Part shown: piece after piece, positions 1 to 5,650 of the stretch | Numbering within the stretch: position 1 is the first letter of the stretch | How the letters are laid out: each line of letters begins with the position of its first letter | Origin: Caldisericia bacterium | Lineage (GTDB): Bacteria; Caldisericota; Caldisericia; UBA6126; JAGPKI01 | Direction of reading: 5' to 3' | Assembly: GCA_018054005.1 (NCBI GenBank) | Contig: JAGPKI010000094.1 | Location: 1-5,703 of the forward strand | DNA: 5,703 bases | Notes under the pieces: generated by a model | What the model saw: only the letters and a program-made list of their open reading frames with translations | Databases searched by the model: none | Told to the model about the DNA's origin: nothing | Position numbers and translations under genes: made by a program

Positions 1-94
1 AGGACCAGGCGGCTATGATTGCGTCGATCATTCTCTTCAATCAGTAATAAATGGCAACATAATTGATCATCTCTTCTTGATACATTTTCATTAA
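1..94 (+). CDS. C-terminal end of an upstream gene, product not identified (partial)
   Basis: The frame starting at base 2 is open from the window edge to the TAA at 92-94 and encodes about 30 residues, ending in a hydrophobic, His-containing tail (DHLFLIHFH). I chose it over the other open frame (stop at 45-47) because it is longer and its stop overlaps the AAGGAG Shine-Dalgarno (93-98) of the next gene, as is typical inside an operon. I do not recognise the family with certainty. The spacing of Asp, His and hydrophobic residues (YDCVDHSL, then IDHLFLIHF) loosely recalls the last strand of the amidase-like domain encoded at 2181-2381, so it could be the end of a paralogue. That is a weak inference from a short tail. 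The catalytic part, if any, lies outside the window. Confidence 0.5.
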   Translation, partial: GPGGYDCVDHSLQSVINGNIIDHLFLIHFH

Positions 95-104
95 GGAGAA
101 ATAA

Positions 105-680
105 ATGAAAGGTACTAAGATAGTAGTTATTTTGTTATTAATAGTCATTATTTCTTTTTCTCTACCAGTTTTGCTTTTTCCTGGTAATGCATCTATAGAA
201 GAGATAAAAGTTGTTGATCTTTCTAAGAACAATAAATTACTTGAAGATGAGCTTTCAAGGATAAGTTACACTCCTAAACCTGATAAAAGTTATTATAGAA
301 TGTTTTATACAATTAATATCAAATCAAATTTGCCTTTTGTTTTTAAACCAGCACTAAGAGTCAGCAGTAACTCAGCGAAAGTGATTGGTTTTACTGTTCC
401 CTACTCTTCCTATACAAATATAAATTATCTTGCACTACCCTTTGAAAAATCGCAACCTGCTAAAATTTCACCATTTGGAAGATACAAAGGTACATTTATG
501 TTTATAGTCGAGACCTCAAAGACAAACCCTGACGAATTAGCCAAAAGTTTCTCTTTTTCTTTGTTAAATCTCAAATATACTAAAGATTTGAGTAACTCCA
601 ATTTTGAAGAACTCACTGCTTGTCTGCTACCTAAAATAAGGGTAAAATTTGACCAACATTTAACAGTAAAAGAAGAATGA
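105..680 (+). CDS. Membrane-anchored or secreted protein of unknown function, 191 aa
   Basis: The protein starts MKGTK and continues with a long hydrophobic stretch (about residues 6-26, rich in I, L and V). It is followed by PGNAS, which could be a signal peptidase site (cleavage after Ala29), or the segment may stay as a membrane anchor. The remaining ~160 residues are polar, with alternating hydrophobic stretches such as YRMFYTINIKSNLPFVF and YKGTFMFIVETS that suggest a beta-rich extracytoplasmic domain. No catalytic motif or named domain is visible. The ATG at 105 is supported by AAGGAG at 93-98 with 6 nt spacing. That site overlaps the stop of the preceding gene, so the two are probably co-transcribed and translationally coupled. 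The gene ends in TGA and is followed by 430 nt without a large ORF. A Bacillota-specific family of unknown function is likely. Confidence 0.8.
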   Translation: MKGTKIVVILLLIVIISFSLPVLLFPGNASIEEIKVVDLSKNNKLLEDELSRISYTPKPDKSYYRMFYTINIKSNLPFVFKPALRVSSNSAKVIGFTVPYSSYTNINYLALPFEKSQPAKISPFGRYKGTFMFIVETSKTNPDELAKSFSFSLLNLKYTKDLSNSNFEELTACLLPKIRVKFDQHLTVKEE

Positions 681-723
681 TTTGTTAACTTGCATAAATA
701 GTTTACTGTTTTTAAGAGATAGC

Positions 724-744
724 AGAGGTTCTTAAAGAACCCCT
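724..744. other. Palindrome / possible hairpin in the intergenic region
   Basis: GGTTCTT-A-AAGAACC (727-741) is a perfect inverted repeat with 7-bp arms around one central base. As RNA it could fold as GGTTC/GAACC with a TTAAA loop, extended by two more pairs beyond an A-C mismatch. It lies 46 nt after the stop of the 191-aa gene. No T-run follows on either strand, so a canonical intrinsic terminator is not supported. It may be a weak terminator, an RNA-stabilising hairpin or a protein-binding palindrome. Confidence 0.35.
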
Positions 745-825
745 ACCATAAAACCTTTAATACAAACAGTTATGGCTTTTCAAAGTTTGGGATTTATAGA
801 GCAAAAAACTTTTCAGAATTCCTTG

Positions 826-844
826 AAAATTCGGGAACAATTTT
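826..844. promoter_or_regulatory. Conserved inverted repeat, copy 1 (candidate operator)
   Basis: AAAATTCGGGAACAATTTT is identical to 3968-3986 within otherwise diverged sequence. Its ends AAAATT and AATTTT are perfect reverse complements flanking CGGGAAC. It lies about 70 nt upstream of the promoter-like block. Exact conservation plus dyad symmetry suggests a binding site for a transcription regulator; no regulator is encoded in the window. Confidence 0.4.
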
Positions 845-915
845 TGAGTTTGAATTATCTAATTAGTGATGAAAGAAAAAACTAAAGTTGCCAAAGTTGT
901 TTTTAAAAAAAATAC

Positions 916-946
916 TTGACTGCAAAAAAAATGATTAAACTAATAG
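916..946 (+). promoter_or_regulatory. Putative promoter of the leader ORF and amidase transcript
   Basis: TTGACT at 916-921 resembles a sigma-A -35 box. TAATAG at 941-946 could be the -10 with a long 19-nt spacer, or ACTAAT (939-944) with a 17-nt spacer. The block aligns with TTGATT...GATGTA at 4045-4073 in copy 2. The A-tract and TGATTAA in the spacer are also shared. It sits about 55-60 nt before the leader Shine-Dalgarno in both copies, a plausible distance for a transcription start. The exact -10 is uncertain. Confidence 0.4.
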
Positions 947-1001
947 TAGAGAGAAATAGTTTGATAGAAAATAAAGAAAATAGCACAAAAATAAAAATAA
1001 T

Positions 1002-1027
1002 TTTTAAAAGGAGATGGTGCAATATGA
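1002..1027 (+). promoter_or_regulatory. Exact 26-nt leader block with Shine-Dalgarno and start codon, copy 1
   Basis: These 26 bases are identical to 4133-4158. They contain AAAAGGAGATGG, a strong Shine-Dalgarno, followed by TGCAAT and the ATG at 1024. The identity stops one base after the start codon, so what is conserved is the initiation region of the leader ORF. This shows that the leader ORF, not just the main gene, is a translated target. Confidence 0.65.
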
Positions 1028-1086
1028 AAGCAGCAAGAAAAACAATGAAGGAAGGTGAGAAAGATAAGAAAAGAAAAACAAAGTAA
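1024..1086 (+). CDS. Leader peptide, 20 aa, highly basic
   Basis: This ORF of 20 codons begins MKAARKTMKEG and ends KKRKTK. It contains eight Lys and two Arg residues and no hydrophobic segment. It has a strong GGAG site 9 nt before its ATG, within the block conserved between the two modules. Its stop lies 24 nt before the ATG at 1111, and the main gene's own GGCGGAGG site sits in that gap, so translation of the two could be coupled. The last six codons and the TAA stop align in frame with the longer leader ORF at 4155-4295 (KKRKTK against KKSKIN), which indicates selection on the frame or recent common descent. Function is unknown; a cis-acting leader is more likely than a folded protein. 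Confidence 0.5.
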   Translation: MKAARKTMKEGEKDKKRKTK

Positions 1087-1110
1087 AAATTTTAACAGGC
1101 GGAGGTTAAA

Positions 1111-1863
1111 ATGAAAAAGAGATTTTTTATTATTTTGGTTGCAATTTTATTTTTGAGTACCTCATTTTTAAACGTCAAAGCTATTAATACTGTTTCGTCG
1201 CCTGAAGAACTTATCGACTTTGTTTTTAGCCAAAGAACGAGCTTAGGAATGAGCAAAAATTTAAATAGCTATTTTCTTAATAAAGGCAGTGTAGAGAGCA
1301 CTCTATCAAATGTTTTTATCAACTCAAATGAGTTAAAAAAGACTTTGGATCAATTTGATGAAGAGTACAAAAGCATCGTAGATGAGAATTGCGAAATAAC
1401 GGAATGTACCCCTCTTGTTCGTGTGTATAGGATGGATAAAAATGATACTTTTGCTGTTGCTTATGTGGAGCAGTTTTTAATGTATAAGGTTAAACTAAAA
1501 TCTGGAGTGCCGATTAGAAGTGATATACCTAAAGAATATCTTGTGCCCACCGACTCTAATGGAGCTTGGGTTTCGGCTACATGTAATTACTTTACTGTCG
1601 TAATGAGAAAACTCAATGGCATATGGAAAATCGAACAAATTATCGACGCAGATGAAGACGTGGATTCTAAAAAGATTGGGCCTTTATTTGCTTATTCTGG
1701 TGTGAACGATTTCAAAGATCCTCCTCAAGAAAAATTACCTCTACCTAAAGACATTGATGAAGAGTTACGGAAATACAGCGTAGGTCACATCAGTAATTTT
1801 GAAAATGCCTTAACTCTTCAAAGGCCTCCTTCTTCAAATCGAACTTTAGCGGCTCAATATTGA
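1111..1863 (+). CDS. N-terminal fragment of the broken amidase gene, as it would be translated (250 aa)
   Basis: The intact frame from ATG 1111 (GGCGGAGG site just upstream) to the TGA at 1861 would still yield a secreted 250-residue protein. It has a signal peptide (residues 1-24), then a mixed alpha/beta domain with AVAYVEQFLMYKV and YFTVVMRKLNGIWKIEQIIDAD, and a Pro-rich linker near residues 205-215 (DPPQEKLPLPKD). It stops at the first helix of the amidase domain, so it lacks every catalytic residue. It might persist as a stand-alone exported domain, but the in-frame continuation of recognisable amidase sequence right after the stop shows that it is a truncation. Confidence 0.5.
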   Translation: MKKRFFIILVAILFLSTSFLNVKAINTVSSPEELIDFVFSQRTSLGMSKNLNSYFLNKGSVESTLSNVFINSNELKKTLDQFDEEYKSIVDENCEITECTPLVRVYRMDKNDTFAVAYVEQFLMYKVKLKSGVPIRSDIPKEYLVPTDSNGAWVSATCNYFTVVMRKLNGIWKIEQIIDADEDVDSKKIGPLFAYSGVNDFKDPPQEKLPLPKDIDEELRKYSVGHISNFENALTLQRPPSSNRTLAAQY

Positions 1864-2381
1864 GATGCATACTGGAATAATTACAATACCAATAAATATG
1901 CAACTTTCCCTAACGATTGTGCTAATTTTGTCTCTCAATGTCTTTACGAAGGAGGATGGTATATGGATTGGTACAATAATGGGGTAACTGAAGCGGGTTA
2001 TCCAAACAATAGATCTCAAGAATGGCATATTGGCATAGGAACAACAAATGCTTCACTAAGCTGGATTCAGGCAGATACACTTGAAGTGTATGTAAGAGGA
2101 AACATGGATTATATGAATATAACGGCTCCGTCTCCATTTGGCGGAGAAGCGGGTCTTCTGTAAACCATGTTGATTCATATATGAAAGGAAGGATAGGTGA
2201 TTTAGTAACTTTGGATCAGAATAGTAATGGGTCTCCTGATCATGTAGGAATTATAGTTGCATTTAGGTCTGATGGAGTTCCCCTTGTGGATGCTCATAAT
2301 AATGATTGTTACCATGTATCATGGAAAGATAGTACTTTTTTGTTTCACACAACAGATCTTGATTATGAATTAATGTATTAA
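1111..2381 (+). pseudogene. Secreted cysteine amidase/peptidase with putative amidase domain (Amidase_6 type), disrupted
   Basis: Reading through two lesions gives a protein of about 420 residues. Residues 1-24 are a signal peptide (MKKRFF, hydrophobic core, VKA cleavage). An N-terminal domain follows to about residue 240, ending in a strand like those of NTF2-like folds (LNGIWKIEQI). The amidase domain comes next: AAQY, in-frame TGA (1861-1863), DAYWNNYN, then NDCANFVSQCLYEGG with the presumed nucleophile Cys at 1918-1920. After WIQADTLEVYV the frame must drop back one base near 2149-2157. It then reads SSVNHVDSY and GDLVTLDQNSNGSPDHVGIIV with the presumed catalytic His at 2241-2243, and DAHNND. 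The family is papain-like (NlpC/P60, CHAP-like) and is thought to cleave amide bonds, perhaps in cell-wall material. Two independent lesions argue for decay; sequencing error is the main alternative. The downstream lipoprotein gene follows after 24 nt. Confidence 0.8.
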
Positions 2382-2405
2382 ATTAATTGGGAGGTAATTT
2401 GAAAG

Positions 2406-3884
2406 ATGAAACGAGCACTTTTATTCGCTTTTATATTCGTTTTACTTGTTTCTGGCTGTAACGCTGATCGCTCCCTTACAATAAATATTAAATCAAATCC
2501 TTCTCCTGCTTTTGTTTATATCGATGGGGAATGTAAAGGAGAAACACCATTAAATGTTGAGCTTAAAGCTAACAAACATGATGTTCTTTTATTGAAAGAG
2601 AGTTTCGTTGCATTAAAAGAGAGCATAACGGTGAATAAAGAAAACCTTTCGTTTGACTTTGCTCTTAGAGAAATCCCAGTAAAAGCAATCGTACCTTCTA
2701 TCGGGTCAGTTACTTCAACGGTCTCTTCAAACCAGAGGCTTGTAATTTCTGAATCTGTTGGAGGGGATACCAAAATCCATTGTTTTGATTTAACATCTTA
2801 TAGAGAATTGTGGAACTATGTAATAGAGGGAAACCCTAACATAAGCCTAAAGACCATTGATAATTTTTTATTTGCCTTTTCACGAGCGCCAACATCCTTC
2901 TATATCTTCGATTTTAACGGCAATCTTCTGTATACTTACAAAGATATACCTTTTAATTTTTCAGATTTTGATAAAAATATTTTAGTTGCTTATAATTTTT
3001 CTTCTGAAAATTCCAATAATACTTCGATCTGGTGCTATTTTCTTAATGTAGGTAAGGTTATTTGGAGTAAAGATATCAACCTCAAGAACGCAATTTTACT
3101 TCCTCTTGACCCTCACAGTAATTTTATTTATTTCGTTGGCATTAATGGTGAGTCTGTTTCGCTTTACAAACTAAACAAGTTAGATGGGCAAATAGTATCT
3201 AACTACGATTTTACTCAAATTCATGGCACTAAAGATTCAGAAACAGGCAGGGTTTTTCCATCAATTTTAGGAACTTTTCAAGACAAAGTCCTTCTTTCAG
3301 ATGGTTCAACTGTTTACTGTGTTGATAAAGATCAAGGTACAATTGACTTTAGTAAAGATACAGGATTTCACATCACAGGATGGAGCATGATTGATAAGTA
3401 TTTATTTATTTCGGGAGATGCCGCTAATAAAACTGTTTCAATTGATATTTCTAATGGAAAAATTGCAGGAACTTATAATAACTCTTTTAACAATGCGCCG
3501 GAATACTTAGGCTCTCAGATTGCATGCGATATCGAAAATGGAGAAGTATTTATTTTCGATGCAAAGGATAAGATACATGCCTATGATATTAACGGGAAAG
3601 AGCTCTCTTTTGACTACCAACCCTGTGACTTATTTTTGCTTAAAAAGGTAGAGTTTGTTTCTCTAAAAGTCAAAGATGGAATTCTCTTTGTTGAAGCTCA
3701 CTATTCGGAAGATTCTGCCGAAAGTAAAGTTATAGAGATTGCATACGACACTAAAATTTTTGAACCTATTTTTAGCACAGACTCTCTTATTTATGCTGAG
3801 GATAACTGTGTATTCTATTTATCCTCTTCTAATAGATCCTTAATATTTGTGGATGTCCAGAGCATAGTTAATCCAAATGACTGA
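2406..3884 (+). CDS. Lipoprotein with PEGA domain and PQQ/WD40-like beta-propeller, 492 aa
   Basis: Residues 1-18 form a lipoprotein signal with the lipobox V-S-G-C; Cys18 would be lipidated and hold the protein on the outer face of the membrane. Residues 24-88 match the PEGA domain pattern: alternating strand, SNPSPAFVYIDGECKGETPL, then KANKHDVLLLKESF and a closing strand. The usual Gly-Tyr after the Lys is replaced by Ser-Phe. From about residue 120 to the end there are recurrent propeller strands of PQQ_2 style, with ELWNY (~135), GNLLYTY (~172), GKVIWSKD (~216), DGQIVSNYDF (~260), STVYCVDKDQGTIDF (~301), KTVSIDISNGKIAG (~342) and DKIHAYDINGKEL (~388). This suggests about seven blades. PEGA domains and such propellers usually mediate binding on the cell surface; no enzymatic motif is visible. 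GGGAGG at 2389-2394 supports the ATG. The gene starts 24 nt after the broken amidase and is likely co-transcribed with it. Confidence 0.85.
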   Translation: MKRALLFAFIFVLLVSGCNADRSLTINIKSNPSPAFVYIDGECKGETPLNVELKANKHDVLLLKESFVALKESITVNKENLSFDFALREIPVKAIVPSIGSVTSTVSSNQRLVISESVGGDTKIHCFDLTSYRELWNYVIEGNPNISLKTIDNFLFAFSRAPTSFYIFDFNGNLLYTYKDIPFNFSDFDKNILVAYNFSSENSNNTSIWCYFLNVGKVIWSKDINLKNAILLPLDPHSNFIYFVGINGESVSLYKLNKLDGQIVSNYDFTQIHGTKDSETGRVFPSILGTFQDKVLLSDGSTVYCVDKDQGTIDFSKDTGFHITGWSMIDKYLFISGDAANKTVSIDISNGKIAGTYNNSFNNAPEYLGSQIACDIENGEVFIFDAKDKIHAYDINGKELSFDYQPCDLFLLKKVEFVSLKVKDGILFVEAHYSEDSAESKVIEIAYDTKIFEPIFSTDSLIYAEDNCVFYLSSSNRSLIFVDVQSIVNPND

Positions 3885-3967
3885 TTTTTATTTTCTTCCG
3901 TTAAAACTATTCAAACTTTTTTTACAAATTCTATGAAAGCTTGGGTACGAGTTTAGAAAATTTCCAT

Positions 3968-3986
3968 AAAATTCGGGAACAATTTT
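3968..3986. promoter_or_regulatory. Conserved inverted repeat, copy 2 (candidate operator)
   Basis: These 19 bases (AAAATT-CGGGAAC-AATTTT) are identical to 826-844. They lie 58 nt before the promoter-like TTGATT, against 71 nt in copy 1. The flanking sequence is diverged on both sides, so identity here stands out. Confidence 0.4.
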
Positions 3987-4044
3987 GAAAGTTTTGAAAT
4001 CTTATTATATGAGAAAAAATAAAAGGAATTTTTTTAAAAACTTC

Positions 4045-4073
4045 TTGATTCAAAAAATGATTAAGCTGATGTA
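4045..4073 (+). promoter_or_regulatory. Putative promoter of the leader ORF and 4317 lipoprotein transcript
   Basis: TTGATT at 4045-4050 serves as the -35 candidate. With a 17-nt spacer the -10 would be GATGTA (4068-4073), a poor match to TATAAT. The block aligns with 916-949 of copy 1, including the A-run, TGATTAA and a shared GTAGA end. A weak -10 next to a conserved block may mean an activator or an alternative sigma factor is needed. Confidence 0.35.
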
Positions 4074-4132
4074 GAAAATGAAAAAGAGTTTTTATAAAGT
4101 GAAAAGCATAAGCTAACAAAATAAAAAATATG

Positions 4133-4158
4133 TTTTAAAAGGAGATGGTGCAATATGA
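4133..4158 (+). promoter_or_regulatory. Exact 26-nt leader block with Shine-Dalgarno and start codon, copy 2
   Basis: The 26 bases are identical to 1002-1027 and include AAAAGGAGATGG and the ATG at 4155. It is the longest exact match between the two modules. Confidence 0.65.
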
Positions 4159-4295
4159 GAGTGGAAAAATGAGAATTAATGTCGAAGAGACACTTTGTCG
4201 GTGCAAAAAATAGAGGAGTAGCATCAGGAAGTTTGTGGAAAGTAGAATCTATCCAAGGCAGGAGTGAAAGTTTCAAGAAAAGCAAAATAAATTAA
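4155..4295 (+). pseudogene. Leader small ORF, split by an in-frame TGA
   Basis: From the conserved ATG at 4155 the frame reads MRVEK and then TGA (4170-4172). Two codons later, at 4179, the same frame reopens with ATG and runs 38 codons (MSKRHFVGAKNRGV ... SFKKSKIN) to the TAA at 4293-4295. That stop is 21 nt before the main gene's ATG and aligns with the stop of the 20-codon leader in copy 1. Without the TGA the peptide would have 47 positions, basic (Lys/Arg-rich) and with no membrane segment. Two readings are possible. It may be a decayed leader peptide. Alternatively, a 5-codon mini-ORF may be followed by reinitiation at 4179, which has only a weak GAG in front. Function is unknown. Confidence 0.4.
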
Positions 4296-4316
4296 AATTT
4301 AAAGAGGAGGCAAAAA

Positions 4317-5462
4317 ATGAAAAGGTACATTACAGTTTTAGTTTTAGTTGTTTTTTTAGTAAGCACTTCTCTTTTAGGCTGTAATAAGACAAGCATTAAA
4401 GTGCCTGAGAATTCTATTCCTTTCTTTGCTATAATAACTAATAGCGATTCTAATAAAGTTGCCTACCTTAGTTATTGGAACTTAACAAATGGAAAGATTA
4501 CCAAAACTGACAAAATCGTTTACACTGTTTCACCTTTTCCACCTCCAACAGATAAAGCAAATATGGCAGTGGCATTTTATGGGGACAGTTTTGGCTACGG
4601 ACCTGTTTATTGGAATGGGAAAGATGTCCTTATTCTTCCTTCGTTTTTTCAAAGTAGCGTAAATCTGTACAACCATACAGAGATATTAAGTATTGTGGAC
4701 ATTACAGGTCAGCCTGATGGTCTAGGAACTCCACTATCAATGTTTGGAAAAGATGTGGAAATGATAAGAATCACAAACGAAAAAGCTGGCGACTACAGAT
4801 ACACAGTAAAACTATGGAATGGTAAAGAATACATTGAAAAAGAGCTTGACCTTAATTATATATTTTCGGACACAAATTATAAAACTGGTTATCCAATTGC
4901 AATTGATAACGAAGAAACAAAATTGAATATTCTTGTTTGTGGAGGTTATAATCCCAGGACAGGTATGGATTTATTTCTCTGCACTGTAGACAAAAAGGAT
5001 TGGACAACAAAATGGTCTAAGATTTCTGTAAATGAGGATGCACATCTTTCTCCAAGCAATCCCCCACTTCCTTCAAACTCTATCTATTTTGATGGAAGCT
5101 TTTATTTACCTGCTGGCTGTTGCATCGTAGGAGCAAAGGTAGATATTGATACTCTAATCTGCAGTGAATGGAAAGTAAAGTTACCACCTAATCTTTTTCC
5201 TAAGGCCAGTAATGAGGAAGGTCCTATTCTTCCTCATTACTTGGGAAGTTATAACGATATGATTATCATCCAAAAAAATTCAGTTAAAGATTGCTATATT
5301 TATTTGATTAATGAAAATGGAGAAGCGGCAGGAGTTATGCATCTTACTTACGAGAACGGTAATTTAGAAACATTAGATAAAGACGGGAACATTCTTTCAA
5401 AAATAATACTTGGAGAAAACTCTTCACTGGTGTTCCCCAAACCGAATGGGACAACGTCCTAA
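4317..5462 (+). CDS. Lipoprotein of unknown function, 381 aa
   Basis: A lipoprotein signal is clear: MKRY, hydrophobic core, lipobox L-L-G-C with Cys22 as the predicted lipidation site. The rest is extracytoplasmic, rich in aromatic residues and beta-strand patterns. Recurrent WNG-type turns (VYWNGKDVLIL, VKLWNGKEYIEKEL) and NSIYFDGSFYLPAG recall beta-propeller or other repeat surface proteins, but no named domain is certain. An adjacent Cys pair (AGCCIVG, near residue 266) is notable. GAGGAGG at 4304-4310, 6 nt before the ATG, fixes the start. The gene has its own copy of the upstream module and is therefore probably an independent transcription unit. It has no visible sequence relation to the amidase that follows copy 1. 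Confidence 0.8.
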   Translation: MKRYITVLVLVVFLVSTSLLGCNKTSIKVPENSIPFFAIITNSDSNKVAYLSYWNLTNGKITKTDKIVYTVSPFPPPTDKANMAVAFYGDSFGYGPVYWNGKDVLILPSFFQSSVNLYNHTEILSIVDITGQPDGLGTPLSMFGKDVEMIRITNEKAGDYRYTVKLWNGKEYIEKELDLNYIFSDTNYKTGYPIAIDNEETKLNILVCGGYNPRTGMDLFLCTVDKKDWTTKWSKISVNEDAHLSPSNPPLPSNSIYFDGSFYLPAGCCIVGAKVDIDTLICSEWKVKLPPNLFPKASNEEGPILPHYLGSYNDMIIIQKNSVKDCYIYLINENGEAAGVMHLTYENGNLETLDKDGNILSKIILGENSSLVFPKPNGTTS

Positions 5463-5466
5463 AACT

Positions 5467-5490
5467 CAGAGGGTGAGCAATCACTCCCTG
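5467..5490 (+). terminator. Stem-loop directly after the 4317 lipoprotein gene
   Basis: CAG-a-GG-GTGA, loop GCAA, then TCAC-t-CC-CTG forms a 9-bp stem with two single-base bulges and a GNRA-type tetraloop, starting 5 nt after the TAA stop. The position suggests a transcript 3' end. There is no T-run after it (CATAAAATAG follows), so it is at best a weak intrinsic terminator or an RNA 3'-stabilising hairpin. Confidence 0.4.
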
Positions 5491-5522
5491 CATAAAATAG
5501 ACTATAATAAAGGATATTAATC

Positions 5523-5549
5523 TTGCCAATACTTAGTCTAAGATATAAT
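5523..5549 (+). promoter_or_regulatory. Putative sigma-A-like promoter
   Basis: TATAAT at 5544-5549 is a perfect -10 box. TTGCCA at 5523-5528 is a reasonable -35 with a short 15-nt spacer (16 if CTTGCC is used). It would drive transcription towards a gene beyond the window. The spacer contains a small palindrome, CTTAG-T-CTAAG. AT-rich intergenic DNA often contains such boxes by chance. Confidence 0.3.
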
Positions 5550-5650
5550 AATTTGAATGGTATTATTTCAAGAACTGTTTTATTTTAACTCCTATAGAAA
5601 CTCTACAAAGACATCTTTTTTAAAAAATGTGATTATCTAATTGCGGTTAG

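Larger units (their letters stand above)
782..1110 (+). repeat. Upstream module, copy 1 (promoter, leader ORF and RBS)
   Basis: This segment aligns in order with 3935-4316. Shared blocks are an AAAG(T/C)TTGGG start, an exact 19-nt block (826-844), a promoter-like TTGA(C/T)T...TGATTAA(A/G)CT block, an A-rich stretch, an exact 26-nt block (1002-1027) with Shine-Dalgarno and ATG, and the final ~60 nt before the main gene including AAGAAAAG and the GGAGG site. The blocks are separated by diverged AT-rich sequence, so the whole is homologous rather than a recent perfect duplication. It is about 75 nt shorter than copy 2, almost entirely inside the leader ORF. It fills the gap between the 191-aa gene and the broken amidase gene. 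Confidence 0.75.
3935..4316 (+). repeat. Upstream module, copy 2 (promoter, leader ORF and RBS)
   Basis: This is the second copy of the module described at 782-1110, placed before a different, unrelated lipoprotein gene. It carries the same ordered landmarks: AAAGCTTGGG, the 19-nt inverted repeat, the TTGATT promoter-like block, the 26-nt leader block and a GGAGG site before the main ATG at 4317. The leader section is about 78 nt longer than in copy 1. It begins 50 nt after the stop of the PEGA-propeller gene, and the intervening 3885-3934 is AT-rich with no hairpin or other feature that I can see. Confidence 0.75.

Noticed and set aside
690..718. Promoter TTGCAT / TAAGAG with 17-nt spacing after the 191-aa gene
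   Set aside because: The -10 match is poor, it is not conserved in the second module, and the better candidate lies at 916-946.
2149..2163. Programmed -1 frameshift site at the amidase frame change
   Set aside because: No X-XXY-YYZ slippery heptamer is present (the local sequence is GCGGGTCTTCTG) and no strong hairpin follows at the right distance; a lost G in a G-run explains it more simply.
1963..2163. Independent small gene of 66 codons
   Set aside because: It is the in-frame middle part of the amidase domain, despite a good upstream Shine-Dalgarno, and it ends only because of the frameshift.
2181..2381. Independent small gene of 66 codons
   Set aside because: It is the C-terminal part of the amidase domain (GDLV, DHVGIIV, DAHNND) after the frameshift, and no Shine-Dalgarno precedes its ATG.
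2516..2773. Minus-strand ORF of 85 codons
   Set aside because: It lies entirely opposite the PEGA domain coding region, whose reading on the + strand is clear; it is a shadow frame.
3931..4285. Two overlapping minus-strand ORFs of 62 and 74 codons in the intergenic region
   Set aside because: They are low-complexity Phe/Leu/His-rich translations of AT-rich DNA, lie opposite the conserved module and leader ORF, and have no convincing ribosome site.
782..4316. Insertion sequence or CRISPR explanation for the repeated segments
   Set aside because: There is no transposase, no terminal inverted repeats or target duplication, and only two diverged long copies with no regular short repeats and spacers.
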